DNA of 64,000 nucleotides, taken from positions 65,322,158-65,386,157 of the forward strand of contig OY757911.1 of NCBI GenBank assembly GCA_963585895.1, in the 5' to 3' direction. The translations under genes and the position numbers were made by a program. The notes beneath the pieces are model-generated. The model searched no databases. It had not been told where the DNA came from and saw nothing but the letters and a program-made list of their open reading frames with translations. Of the stretch, positions 11,265 through 22,166 are shown one piece after another. This DNA is from Sepioteuthis lessoniana (Eukaryota > Mollusca > Cephalopoda > Myopsida > Loliginidae). Position 1 is the first letter of the stretch. Each line of letters begins with the position of its first letter.

Positions 11265-11575
11265 TTTACACCAGAATTAACTGGTGGTCTTTCACTGGAG
11301 TCTGAGTAACAGGTCTCCGGGACTCTTCTCAGTATTCTGGGTGATCTTAATGTTGATTGTCTCGATTCGTCCTCCGATTTCCAACTATTCCAGGCCTCTT
11401 TCTAAGCTTTTGGAAATCGTTCCAAGTGCGCCAATTACTATTGGATCACCATCATTCTCCTCTTTCAGGGCTTTCTTAGTTCTCAGGCAAAGTTCAAGTA
11501 TCTGTCTTCCGTTTGGCTTTATTTGATTTTCTCTCTGTAGTTCACTGAGGCGACTAAGTCCCTTAGACAGCAAAT
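11265..11575 (-). mobile_element. R2-type LINE 3' end fragment, second in tandem
   Basis: A further copy of the same 3' block, arranged head to tail with the previous one. The minus-strand frame at 11385-11618 includes 'GRQILELCLRTKKA' and 'DPIVIGALGTISKSLERGLE', the family's C-terminal signature. Confidence 0.7.
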
Positions 11576-11577
11576 TA

Positions 11578-11600
11578 TCATTATTATTATTATTATTATT
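11578..11600. repeat. Short (ATT)n tract
   Basis: Trinucleotide run next to the 5' side of the preceding LINE fragment. It is followed by a further scrap of the same LINE 3' end at 11600-11670. Confidence 0.7.
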
Positions 11601-11864
11601 AGCTTTCAATAACTTCATTTACTGAGTAACAGCAAGTATTCTCAGTTCCTCAATATTCTAGAAACTTAGCTTAGAGCAACACCTGGCCAGATGGTGTAAA
11701 ATGAGCGGGTACGTTAGATGCTTGTGTTGCACCAAACTTTCAAATAAGAAAGACTCACAGGCTAATCGAAATTTAAATTTTCACTTGTGATCAAGCAGCA
11801 ACCACTTCACCAGAACGATATCAAGAATATTGATTAGACATATCTTTCAGCTTAGACAGGTACA

Positions 11865-12100
11865 AGGCTACAAATACAGAGCATCTAGGGAAGAATAAAA
11901 CCATTACAACCTTGAAGTAACGAGTTTGAACTCCAGTCGTGCTATTTCGTTCATCTTCGGACTAATACCCTTGGAAAAGGCATGAACACCTTTATCTCCC
12001 TAGCTATAGGTTAAATAGAATCACTGCAGTTTTTCTGGAGGATGGCTTTGGCATTAAGTAATCGACGAAGGTTGATATGCCATCAAACAAAGAAACCAAC
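11865..12100 (+). mobile_element. tRNA-derived SINE (SINE-1), 5'-eroded
   Basis: Contains a B-box-like 'gagtttgaactcc', then 'ctaatacccttggaaaaggcatgaa', 'ctagctataggttaaatagaatcac' and the shared tail 'ggctttggcattaagtaa...aaggttgatatgcc'. The same architecture is seen intact at 30483 and 42088. The A-box region is eroded. Confidence 0.7.
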
Positions 12101-13580
12101 CCTGACTAGAGGGCTGTGGTAGGCCCTTTTTTACGAGTACACAGATTTATGTTTTTATCGTTATTTACAAAAATTAGTTTAGCTGAGTAAGAAAAATGGT
12201 CACAATTTTAGTAGACTGAACGAGGGGCGAACTCCCTCTGGTATTGATGAGCTACAGGTCATTATCGGTTTAGAGTAGATACAATCTGAAAATTATACGA
12301 ATTATTGCTGTTTTCTTTTTCTTATATATATTGTTCACATGCATCATTCATATCTTTTGCAAATGCGCATCGAGAAAAGTCCTTTAACGCTCGAACATTT
12401 ATTTATGTGCTATGATAGCTTACAGTAATTTATTGACGATGAAAATAGTAAAAATCTTTCGAAGTTTGGCTTCATCACATGGATATTTCAGAAATATAAG
12501 AACAAGTGGATTGAATGCAGATGATTTTCAAGTTATTCTGGTTCATATTAAGGAGCAATTTCATGATGATCACATCGTCTTCTTATAATTTAATTTTTCA
12601 ATAATCTTTGGAATATATAACAGTTAAGGGACAAGCAGTTTGAATTAACTATACAGCATAGTTTTTAAAACTCCATGTTATAATTACAGTCGGGCATACT
12701 TAATGGCTTCGATAGATGCGCACTTACCGCTTACAACAGTGATCACAAGTCAAAAGCAAAGGTTTTTCGAGTGTTGATTTTCAAGTCTATCTTTCCAGTT
12801 TCTACTTATTTGGAGAACTGATGTATGTTTTCTAATTTACCTACAAGTGCAAAGTGTTGGATGAAATAAAATTTGGTAAAACAGCTTCCCATGGAATACG
12901 AATTCAAATATCGTTGGAGGTTTATTCTGTATTTGTGATCCTTACTTTGCGGTCTCAAAACAACGACTTGAAAGTTGTAATATAAAATAACAGTTATAAG
13001 AGGAATCAATAACAGATAAATAGGTTGACCTTATGTCTCATCCTTGAGCATCCTCGGTTACGAGGGTCGTGAACTGGTTATCCATCGAACAGCTAATTTT
13101 CAGTGCGATTTATCTGTAAGTTCGTTGAATTTTTAAAGTTGTTCTTGTGGAAATAACTACTTTTTCTTAAACATCAGAGTTTATCAATGATTTTACTCGT
13201 CTAAGTCAAGGGTTTTGTTTTGGGGTAGGGAATATCTAGTCATCAGCTTTAAAATATTTTTGGTAGGTATCGTCTTAAGGTATAACTGGTTTATCTCAGT
13301 GTAAGAGCATATTGATCAATGAATCTTGTGCCATTCAAGAGAAATGAGATCTTTTGGGAACAATTGATATGCACTTCCTAGTGTCACTCTAAACAACGCC
13401 GATTCACATAACTTTCTAGAGGTATAGAAACAGAGAAACTATCGGAGAGTCTGTTTCTTGAACTTGGTACTTTCACGCATAATTTCCTTTTCTAGAGACA
13501 TAGGCCTTTATACTTTATACTGTTGCCATGTTTTGACTTGACTGATACTAATATGAGCATTATTTCAGTAGTTATAGATA
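12101..13580. other. Unique sequence, no gene seen
   Basis: No convincing open frame, repeat family or RNA gene. Short frames on either strand lack domain signatures. Confidence 0.45.
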
Positions 13581-13585
13581 TCTTT

Positions 13586-13586
<1 letters not shown>

Positions 13587-13661
<75 letters not shown>
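13587..13661. repeat. Compound (CA)n(TA)n microsatellite
   Basis: (CA)n followed without spacer by a long (TA)n. An open frame crossing it encodes alternating His-Thr and Tyr-Ile and is an artefact. Confidence 0.95.
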
Positions 13662-13664
<3 letters not shown>

Positions 13665-13882
13665 TCATCCACAGACAGACAGTTTCGTTCTATCAGAACT
13701 CTTCAGTATGGCTAGACACGCAGGACGCTCGGAGCCGGGATCGAAACCCGTCCAACTTTACGCTAGACTGTGATTCAGACCACAACTCTGTATTTTAAAA
13801 TATTTATAACTCCTTTCTCGCTAAAATTATAGCTTAAAAATAAGTTATAAAATTTTTAAAATAGGGAGTTACTTTTCAATCA

Positions 13883-13885
<3 letters not shown>

Positions 13886-13956
<71 letters not shown>
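13886..13956. repeat. (CT)n(TA)n microsatellite
   Basis: A short (CT)n then a long (TA)n tract, running directly into the left end of a mariner element that would have targeted a TA dinucleotide. Confidence 0.95.
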
Positions 13957-13957
<1 letters not shown>

Positions 13958-14864
13958 GTGGTGCATTCAATACGTTTCCAGACTTTTTTGTTCAGGCATT
14001 TAAAATTGTCGTAGACTCTTGAAAATTCAGTATGTTATTGCTATATATGTTATAAGATGACTGAACAAGTTTTATGATTTCAGGTTGAAATGAACAGCTA
14101 CAGAAGCAATTGGAATACACTCTACTAAAGTCTAATTGTTACAGCTGGTGAATTTCAAAAATGCAATCTGGACGTGAGGACACTTTAGAAGAACGATATG
14201 CAATAAGATTCTGTTTTAAACTTGGAAAAAATGCCACAGAAATCTATGGAATGCTTTAGACTGCTTTTCGACCATCTTGCATGAATTGAGCATCAGTTTT
14301 AGAGTGGCATAAGAGATTCAAGGAAGGCAGGGAGTCTGTGAGGGATGATGAGAGGTGTTGGAGGAGTAAGGGAGTCAATACATCAGAGTTGATTGGCCAA
14401 AGGGTTAGGGTTAGTATGTTGAGGTTTTAAGGGAGTTCAGAAAGAGATTCCGTCGGAAGAGGCCAGCACTCTTGAATTCAGGTCAGTGGCATTTACACCA
14501 GGACAATGCACCAGTCAACAACTCCATCATTGTCACAGACTATTTGACCAAGATGGGCTTCAAGACAGTTCCTCAGCCTCCCTAATGTCCAAACCTTGCC
14601 CCCTGTGTCTTTTGGTTACTCCCTTAGTTCAGAGGCTATCGTTATGAGACAATTGAGGAGATGAAAGAGGCTGTGACAAAGGTCGTTGACACGCTCACAC
14701 AAGAGGACTTCCATGAGGCCTTTGAGAAGTTGTTGGAATGGTACAACAAGTGCATTGCAGCCGGAGGAGATTACTTTGAAGGGGACTAGAGTTTCATGTG
14801 TGTACTCTTAATAACAGTGCCTATGCGAAAAAAGTCTGGAAATCTATTTAATGATTCTTGTATA
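13953..14864 (+). mobile_element. Mariner-type DNA transposon, internally deleted and dead
   Basis: Terminal inverted repeats are visible: left end about 13953-13998 and right end about 14818-14864 share, in inverted form, the core tttccagacttttttcg-like sequence and a 'cattmaata' stretch. Both ends lie next to TA. Between them lies a transposase relic beginning near 14161 (MQSGREDTLEERYA), then EWHKRFKEGRESVRDDER near 14305-14352, and after a deletion the catalytic-domain segment HQDNAPVNNS near 14496 and PNLAPCVFW near 14590. Full mariner transposases are about 340 residues; this has roughly 200 residues of coding left, with in-frame stops (near 14259 and 14583). The last catalytic aspartate appears replaced by valine. 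Confidence 0.85.
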
Positions 14865-15539
14865 TACATTAAATGTACGAGACGTTATCCAAAGGTTTTG
14901 GGAATCTTATGAGATTGATTAATCTGTTCAATTATCAAATTACCCAACGATTTCATTGTTTTGTCGATTTTATGATTTTAGCGATGTAAGAAGTATGCAT
15001 CTATAAAATCATTTTAACAAAAATATTTATTCATGTTTTCTTTGAATCTAGAAGCCATTTTGTGCTTTAAGTTTCTCGAAATTTTAAATAACACTCAGTA
15101 TGTTCAAAGCCACACACACACACACATACACACACACATACGTGTATATAAATCGTACAACGGTTTTCATTTATAATTAAAAACATTTAATATATTAAAT
15201 AAAATATAATGGTTATCCTTTGAATTCAGATTTAAAGACAGTGAAATTTTCATTTGATTTTAGACACTGCTCAAAGTTGAAAGTTTTGTGTGAAAATAAA
15301 TTCTAAAAAGAGGAAATTAATTTTCTCTCTCTCTCCCTCTATCTCTATCTCTGTTTCGATCGTGTAGACACAATCAACTTGGTTTATCGTCTGTGCAATT
15401 TTGACCGTGTTTCTGTGCAATCACATAATTTTTGTTACAGAATAACCGGGGACAAATTAAGGACCAAAAAGGATCGATTAATGGAAGTTACAGTTATTGA
15501 AAGGAAAAAGGATATCATTTTAGGTTTTGCAATAATTTA
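14865..15539. other. Spacer with short dinucleotide tracts
   Basis: It contains a (CA)n tract near 15113-15140 and a CT-rich stretch near 15325-15350. No gene is recognised. Confidence 0.5.
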
Positions 15540-16262
15540 GTCATAAACAAGAACCAAAAATATCAAGAGGAGCCCTAGAGTACATGCTACAGATGTCCGC
15601 CGTTCAGTTGAAGGCACTGTTAAAAACAAGTGCTCATTCCTCCTGGATAATCCCTTGAATCTTCTCAGTGATAGCAGCCAGCAATACAGCAATGGTGCGG
15701 GGTTGTCCTTGCAAGGGTTCTTCTTGAAGATCACCCGAAGGAAAAAATCTGGAGGATTCAGTTCAGGCAAGTGAGGTACTCATTCCCCTTCAGTTTTGCG
15801 GCTATTAAGACTCTCTACAAACTTCGATTGAGCTATGCCTTTGATAACATTTGTAGTGTAAGGAGGAACGTCATTCTGCTGGAACCACAGTCCCTCTTCA
15901 TCAAGTTCCTCATACTCCTCGATTATATACCAGAACTACTAAGGTACTGGAATGTATTGCTCTTTTGTCATTGTCACAACGTTACCCCGATCATGTTCAA
16001 ATGGTACAATAGTGTCATGCTTCGTGATGGCAACATATGCTGTACACTTTACTGAATACAAAAGGCGTAAGTTTTCGCTTTCCCCAAATACCCAATTCTT
16101 AGAGTTAATATGATCATTCAAGACGGATTACGATTCATCAGAAAACCTGACATAATTCCAGAATTCCTCATCATCGTAGATCTTTTGCGAAAACCATTGA
16201 CTCAAAGCTAACTTCTTTTCTATATCGGCCTATATCAGTAGGTGCTTGATTTGGATCCAGTA
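15540..16262 (-). pseudogene. Decayed DDE transposase (Tc1/mariner superfamily)
   Basis: Read on the minus strand, in broken frames: ADIEKKLALSQWFSQKI, then EEFWNYVRFSDES (first catalytic D of a DDE domain), NSKNWVFGESENLR, then FQQNDVPPYTT near 15850-15885 (second D of a QQDGAPPH-type motif, the D kept, the G lost), then PELNPPDFFL near 15738-15765 (usual form SPDLTPPDFFLWGYLK) and a C-terminal helix 'ITEKIQGIIQEE'. The layout matches a family of transposases common in invertebrate genomes. At least one stop and several frameshifts show it is inactive. I could not place terminal inverted repeats with confidence. Confidence 0.75.
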
Positions 16263-18785
16263 GGAATAAAGTTTGAAATCTTATTAGAATGCGTGAATAG
16301 AAATACCGAAATGAAAATTTCTTGGCTCCTACGTCGCAAAGATTTGGATAGACGCTAGTCTTTCGACTTTTGAACCCTGGTGACGTTCTTGGGTGTTCAG
16401 ATAGTGATCAGAGACTCTGATGGTGAGGTCACCATGGCTCAAAAATCTTCACAAATGATATGAGTTTGAAAGTTCTGGACCAACTTGAAAATCTGACTCC
16501 TGTTTGAAAATGTCTTGAAATTGAACTTCCTTCTATATCTTGTTTGAACAATCTTGAAGGACTTAGTTTCTTAAGATGTTTTTACATAAAAGATCTGTTA
16601 CATCGTCCAACGTATGATTTTGTTATATCTGGCTAAATACATAAAAATATTGACTATTTCCTAGTAGTAATCTGAAAAGAGAAAGAGAATAAAGTCAACA
16701 AAGAAGATCTTAGAGACCTCTAGTTTGTTTCAACATGTGTAAAACACCCTGTACGCTCTGTCATCGATATTCAGCTTTCTTTTTAATTATAGAAAACTAT
16801 ATAACGATATTGTTAACGCACACACACACACGCACGCACATGTATATATACATACACACATATATACACACATACGTATATATACTGATGGAAAATTGAA
16901 CTATAACACTATTATACTCGTTTAAACTCAATTAAAATCAAACGTACAATAACATTGTTGAATTACTGAAAATTATCACATATTCAGATCAATAGATGCA
17001 GAGGTTACAAAATAACGTGTATATAAAAATACCAAAACTGTTTTATTACAGTGTATATACTTTTTTTTAGCGTGAATACAGCCACAGTCTATTGAATGCA
17101 TATAATACAGTACACTGGTAGGAGTGTTACTATGATAGAAGATAGTCAAAACTGAAATTTTTTACTGACCCGCAACTACCTAGTATACACATATTGTACC
17201 CAGGTAAAAAGCGACAAACTACTTCAGGGTATTGCAATTTTATTTTATTCTTATTGTATTTTAAGAGCAAAACGAACAGAAATGAAAGTTCAAATCTTAA
17301 GAGGAGATATATCTCATATTTCCATGTTGTTATAATCATTCCACTTCTACTTCTTTAGCATTTTACATTGAAGTTTTACAATAAATAATAAAATCCTTTG
17401 GGAAATATAATTCTAATGCTCCCATGAATCTCACAAAAAAGGAAAAACAACATAAAATACACATATTTCATTTTATCAATATTTAATTAGATTTGAAACT
17501 ATTAAAAAGGACGAATAGAATTTATTGTAAAAATAAAATCATATTATAATTTGCATTGCACTTGAAAATTCCACATATTTTTTCAAAATAGTAATTATGT
17601 AATGATCCCCATCCTATTATACAAAACAATATATAACGGTTCATGTATCCTGTGATATCATAAGTAGCGGTTGTCAGATAATTATGTCAAAACTTTCTTT
17701 CGATCTAAAGATTGATCGCATGTTTATATCAATTTGGGCGATTTGGTTTATTCGCTTAAAAGCGTATCAACTCCTATTTAATATCGAAATAGGATTCATT
17801 TGGAAATTCTTAATTGTAATCATAACTTGATTATTAATGTTCCACTGCATTTTTTCAAAGTACATTTTAACAAAAAATTCTCTAAACATTTACTCAATCA
17901 TAGTTTTATGATCGGAAAACTTTTAACTTGCTTTACGGCATATCAGCTTTTTATGGATTATTTATTGCCGAAATTTGATTAATTTCTTAGTAATTATAAT
18001 CTTCACTATTTTCAATGCTCAATTCCATTTTTTGAATTTCACCATTTCGATTATAATAATTTGTCGGTACACAAATATGAAATCAAATATCCCTCTTTGA
18101 TAATAATTAGCTTGCAGTTATGGGGTTTTACGTGTTCCTATCTAATGCTATATACACCATGATATGGTTTCACGTAAATATTCCTATCTAATAAATATAA
18201 TCGTTTGCATTGTAATATTTTTTTGAGAATTCCTATGGTTGTATAGCCATCGCCATAACGATATCAATCAAACATAATTTCCGAAATTCAATGAACGAAC
18301 GAAACACTTCATTATAAAAATATATCTCTCATTCTATTCTCGAAAGATCCCACAGTTTGTTGTTAGTTGAGAGATAGATGGAGAGACATACTTGTATACT
18401 CAGAAAGGTGACTTCTTCTTGCCCCGTATTTTCTCCTGGGAGCCAGAGGGAGCCAACGCTTGCATCCCCTTGCAAGCCATATCGTCAGATACGTCTAAGA
18501 CGCCTCTGATCGGTTGACTATCCCTGGCTCGACTCCCGATTCTCTGCACTCTGTCTAAATCAGGGTGAACCTGGAAGTAATGACAATGAATGGCTGACTT
18601 CATATTACCCAGAGCTCCAGAACTGGAGCCTCACCACTGAATACAATTTTCTGTTATACTCAGGTACACATTCTATCGGATAGAAAAATATAAAGTTTTC
18701 AGTAAAACCAAAGTTCCCGATAGTAAATCCAAGTTAAGCAACTTAGATGGGAGACATTCAAAATGCAGCGGATATCGTATTCATT
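16263..18785. other. AT-rich unique sequence with a CA/TA tract
   Basis: A (CA)n/(TA)n region lies at about 16818-16884. Elsewhere frames are short and none is recognised. The minus-strand frame at 18400-18603 is GC-richer but unidentified. Confidence 0.45.
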
Positions 18786-18789
18786 TACT

Positions 18790-18905
18790 CAACTTTGCTT
18801 AGCTTGGCACAAGATCAGGAATATTGAGTACCCAATGAGAAACCAACTCACTAACAACGGTCTGTTGGCCGGACTTGTTAACCATTAAACTGTCAGGTGG
18901 CTTAA
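18790..18905 (-). mobile_element. Diverged SINE-4 copy
   Basis: Reading order 'gcttagcttggcacaag', 'tacccaatgagaaacc', 'cttgttaaccattaaac', 'caggtggc' matches the SINE-4 family in minus orientation (tRNA-like head at the high-coordinate end). Many substitutions indicate an old insertion. Confidence 0.5.
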
Positions 18906-19585
18906 GAACGGTTTGTTTTGAAAATGTAGCAAATTGTAAGAAACAAATAAATTAATAATCTCGGTTGTATTAATTAAGTTGAGTATATAAGAGCAAGATT
19001 TCGATTTCTCTTATGACTGCTAACTGATTTTACGATTTAGTCCAGGTTAAAAAGCGGAGTAAGTTTAACCCGAAGCAAAGCATTTTTAGACTTTATTTTC
19101 CCGATGCAGATCACATCGTGAAACATGAAAAGCTTTATTAAATGGGCCAGGCTTTTGACCTGTTTACCAAGACGTTTCTCGTTTCCCTAATGTTCGGCTA
19201 CGGGTTACCCTTACTCTGCTTTTAACTTGGATTAATTAATGTATTATCTCTTAGTTTTATGGGATTTTACTCTCCTCTCTCAAATATAAATATTTTTGGC
19301 TATAATAATTTGATACTTAAGCCCTGTATCTTTGGACCAAAATTTTCATCAACCTCCATAATAAACCGAGAATGATAAATAAATAAAGAAAAATTATTGA
19401 TGATAGTTAGAAATTAACTAAAAAAATAACTGAAAGAATAGGTTTATTATCAATACAATATAAATACACTTCTAATTTAATAAACACACGGGAAACATGT
19501 TACAATAGAATTGCTGTGGAAATCAGAAAGAAAGATATTATTTTTTGTGGTCAAAATTGAAGTAAGAGGTATTTTCAAAAAGTAA
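18906..19585. other. AT-rich spacer
   Basis: A segment near 19175-19230 resembles one near 48985-49025, so a further old repeat is present. Otherwise nothing is recognised. Confidence 0.35.
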
Positions 19586-20345
19586 GATACAAATTACCGA
19601 CGCCGACTACGCCGATGACATAGCGTTTCTGGCGATTACACTACTGCATAGTTTGGAACGAGCCGCCGATAGCATTGGCCTCCATGTCAATGCTCACAAA
19701 ACTGAATATATGTGCTATAATCAAACAGGTGACATTTCCACACTAGACGGAACCTCTCTGAAACTGGTTGACAAATTCACCTACCTAGGAAGCAGCGTCT
19801 CATCAACCGAAAAGGACATCGACACACGGCTAACGAAGGCATGGATAGCAATCGATAGGCTTTCGATCATATGGAAATCAGACCTGACTGATAAAATGAA
19901 ACGCAGTTTCTTCCAGGTAGCGGTCGTGTCGATACTGCTATATAGATGCACTACTTGGACGCTAACTAAACGGCTGGAGAAGAAGCTAGACGGCAATTAA
20001 ACAAGAATGTTGCGAGCAATATTGAACAGCAGCTACACCCCACAAGACACCAACTATACGATCACCTGCCTCCCATCACGAAAACTATTCAAGTTAGACG
20101 AACCAGACATGCAGGACACTGCTAGAGAAGCAGGGACGAGCTCATAAGTGATGTACTCCTATGAACCCCCGCATATGGCCAAGCAAAAGCAGGACGACCA
20201 GCTCGAACATACATTCAGCAGTTATGTGAGGATACGGGATGTAGCCCTGAAGACCTGCCAGAGGCGATGAACGACAGGGAGAAGTGGCGAGAGAGGGTCA
20301 GGGATATCCGTGCTAGCGGCACGACATGATGATGATGATACAAAT
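19586..20345 (+). mobile_element. RTE-like non-LTR retrotransposon, 5'-truncated, with target duplication
   Basis: Reverse transcriptase C-terminal part. The catalytic box YADD is encoded at 19608-19619 within ITDADYADDIAFLA. It is followed by LHSLERAADSIGLHVN, ISTLDGTSLKLVDKFTYLGS, IDRLSIIWKSDLTDKMK and LLYRCTTWTLTKRLEKKLDG up to a stop at 19998-20000. Beyond the stop the homologous reading continues in other frames (HLPPITKTIQVRRTRHAGHC, GRPARTYIQQLCEDTG, WRERVRDIRASGTT). The element ends in a (TGA)n tail at 20326-20339, as RTE elements commonly do. A 9-bp direct repeat, gatacaaat, flanks it at 19586-19594 and 20337-20345. A small deletion removes residues after IAFLA. It is inactive. Confidence 0.8.
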
Positions 20346-21330
20346 AATTACTTATCTAACTCGTTTACTTCGATGAAAATAAAACACAGTACGTATTTTA
20401 CCAGCGTGTCTTCTCCGCTTTTTCTAGTCGCTATTAAGATTGGTGCAAAGATCCCATCGTTCTCGAGTAGATAAATACCTTCCAAGATGAATGCGGTGCG
20501 AAGTTAATTTTTGCTCAATCAATTGCTTTGTGGTTAACGAGTTGATATCGCAACTTCTCGTGGACGATTTCGTGGACTGCTGATCTCGAAAGACTTTTCA
20601 CAAAGTTTGTACTGTCAATAATCTTGAATTAAAACTTCAACGCGTATTGAAGATTTCTGTAAATTTCATAATCGTTTTTTGTTTCTATCTTTTTTTTAAG
20701 AAGTCTGTTTCCAATGCAGTAATGAGTTTCTTGTTCAAAAGTGTTCGCCTCAAGCATGAATGCGCATGCGCACTCAGATATAGTTGGTTGTCATAATTTT
20801 TTGAAAACATTTATTTACTCATACCCTTTGTCATGGGAAAGATGTGAGATGAGGTCAATCTTTTAGTGGATTAAAGCGAGCTTAAATTCAGAGATTTCTT
20901 TTGTTCTTCATGGATCGCAAGCAGAAAATCAGCATCATCATCCCTGAATTTTGGTATGTTGTCAAATTTAATTTTAAGCATAGATAAATATATTTATCCG
21001 ACTTATGTCTTATTGACATGAAGTCATATTATAGAGAAGATATATCTCCAACTTCCCACTATGTCAGATTGGTATGAAGTCATTTTGTAGTGGGAGGCCA
21101 CGCCTGAGCTCATGCGTTGATTTGTAAAAAAAAAGTGCCTTATCTCACTGTCATTTCCCTTTTGAGGCGCCTCAGGTGCCTAGTGATCGGCTCAGCCCTC
21201 CCAAGCAGATACTGTCTGTGAGCAATGCCCCTTCCCAGGAAACAAGTGTTTATTTACAATACATATAGTCCCGGAAACAAGCGAATAATTTTAACTAAAA
21301 CTACTATGCATAAATATTAATTCTTAAACC
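20346..21330. other. Unique sequence, no gene seen
   Basis: No coding or RNA signature. A short GC-rich palindrome, gaggcgcctc, occurs near 21164. Confidence 0.4.
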
Positions 21331-21831
21331 CAAGGATATATAGTAATTTACGAAGCTCATTGCTTCGATGTGTCACAAAGCCGAATGAATGGGGCGCCCA
21401 ATGAGCCTCGAAATCACTCGTGTAGGTTTGCTCGTCAAGCTTGCTAACTTTATTTCTTGTAATGAATACAAGAAGGCACGAGGCCTTGTGGTTTTGGGGG
21501 AGGGGAAGGGAGCGGTCATGCTTTAACTATATTTTCTATGGGGAACCTAGCTAGCCACATTCGCCGACCCATTCAACAATACAATATATAATCACTCGTC
21601 CATCGCCATGCACGCAGCAACCACCAAAATACCGCATTTGCTCTATGAAAAATTCCTACTTAAAACCCGAAACTTATGCATGATTTTATTTACAATGTAT
21701 GATTTTTGATGGATATGCTGGGAATGGGAGAAAAAAAAAACCCGAAAAAACATATATATACGAAAAACAAGGAAAAAATTCCCCGTTTGGTTTCCCTCCC
21801 ATCCCCCCGTCTATAAAATTGGAGGCCGACT

Positions 21832-21858
21832 GTTTTCCGGGTCGAAAATACCGGAAAC
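21832..21858. other. Conserved hairpin in array unit 1
   Basis: Arms GTTTTCCGG and CCGGAAAC enclose a ten-base loop. The same hairpin occurs in units 2 and 3 (near 22671-22696 and 23502-23527), with one arm-adjacent change in unit 2. Confidence 0.6.
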
Positions 21859-22150
21859 AAGCCGGACCTACCCTAGGTGGGGCGGGGTTCCTACTCTACA
21901 GGGATAAAAGAATTAAAAGGGTCGGGCTCGGCATGGGTCGATAGAAGCGGGTAATTTGATTTTTTTACATATGAATGTTCAAGATCTTCAAAAAGCGGAC
22001 TGGGATACAGGTTGAGGTACAAAAATAATGGGGTTGGGGAAGATCTTGAGTGCTAGCGACTAAATGACGGGGACAATGACTCACAACATACTGCTAACTA
22101 GGTTGCAAGGGAAAAAACAAAACAAAGCAAAATCCTACTTACCAAGGGTA

Positions 22151-22166
22151 GGGTCCCTAGGGACCC
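22151..22166. other. 16-bp perfect palindrome in array unit 1
   Basis: GGGTCCCTAGGGACCC, a perfect inverted repeat. It is unchanged in unit 2 (22987-23002) and unit 3 (23820-23835). Confidence 0.8.

Noticed and set aside
21900..21970. Spliced-leader RNA gene array
   Set aside because: Tandem units of this length and a T-rich stretch after 'gggtaatttga' are suggestive, but I could not define a leader with a donor site followed by a convincing Sm site, and unit 3 alters the T-rich stretch.
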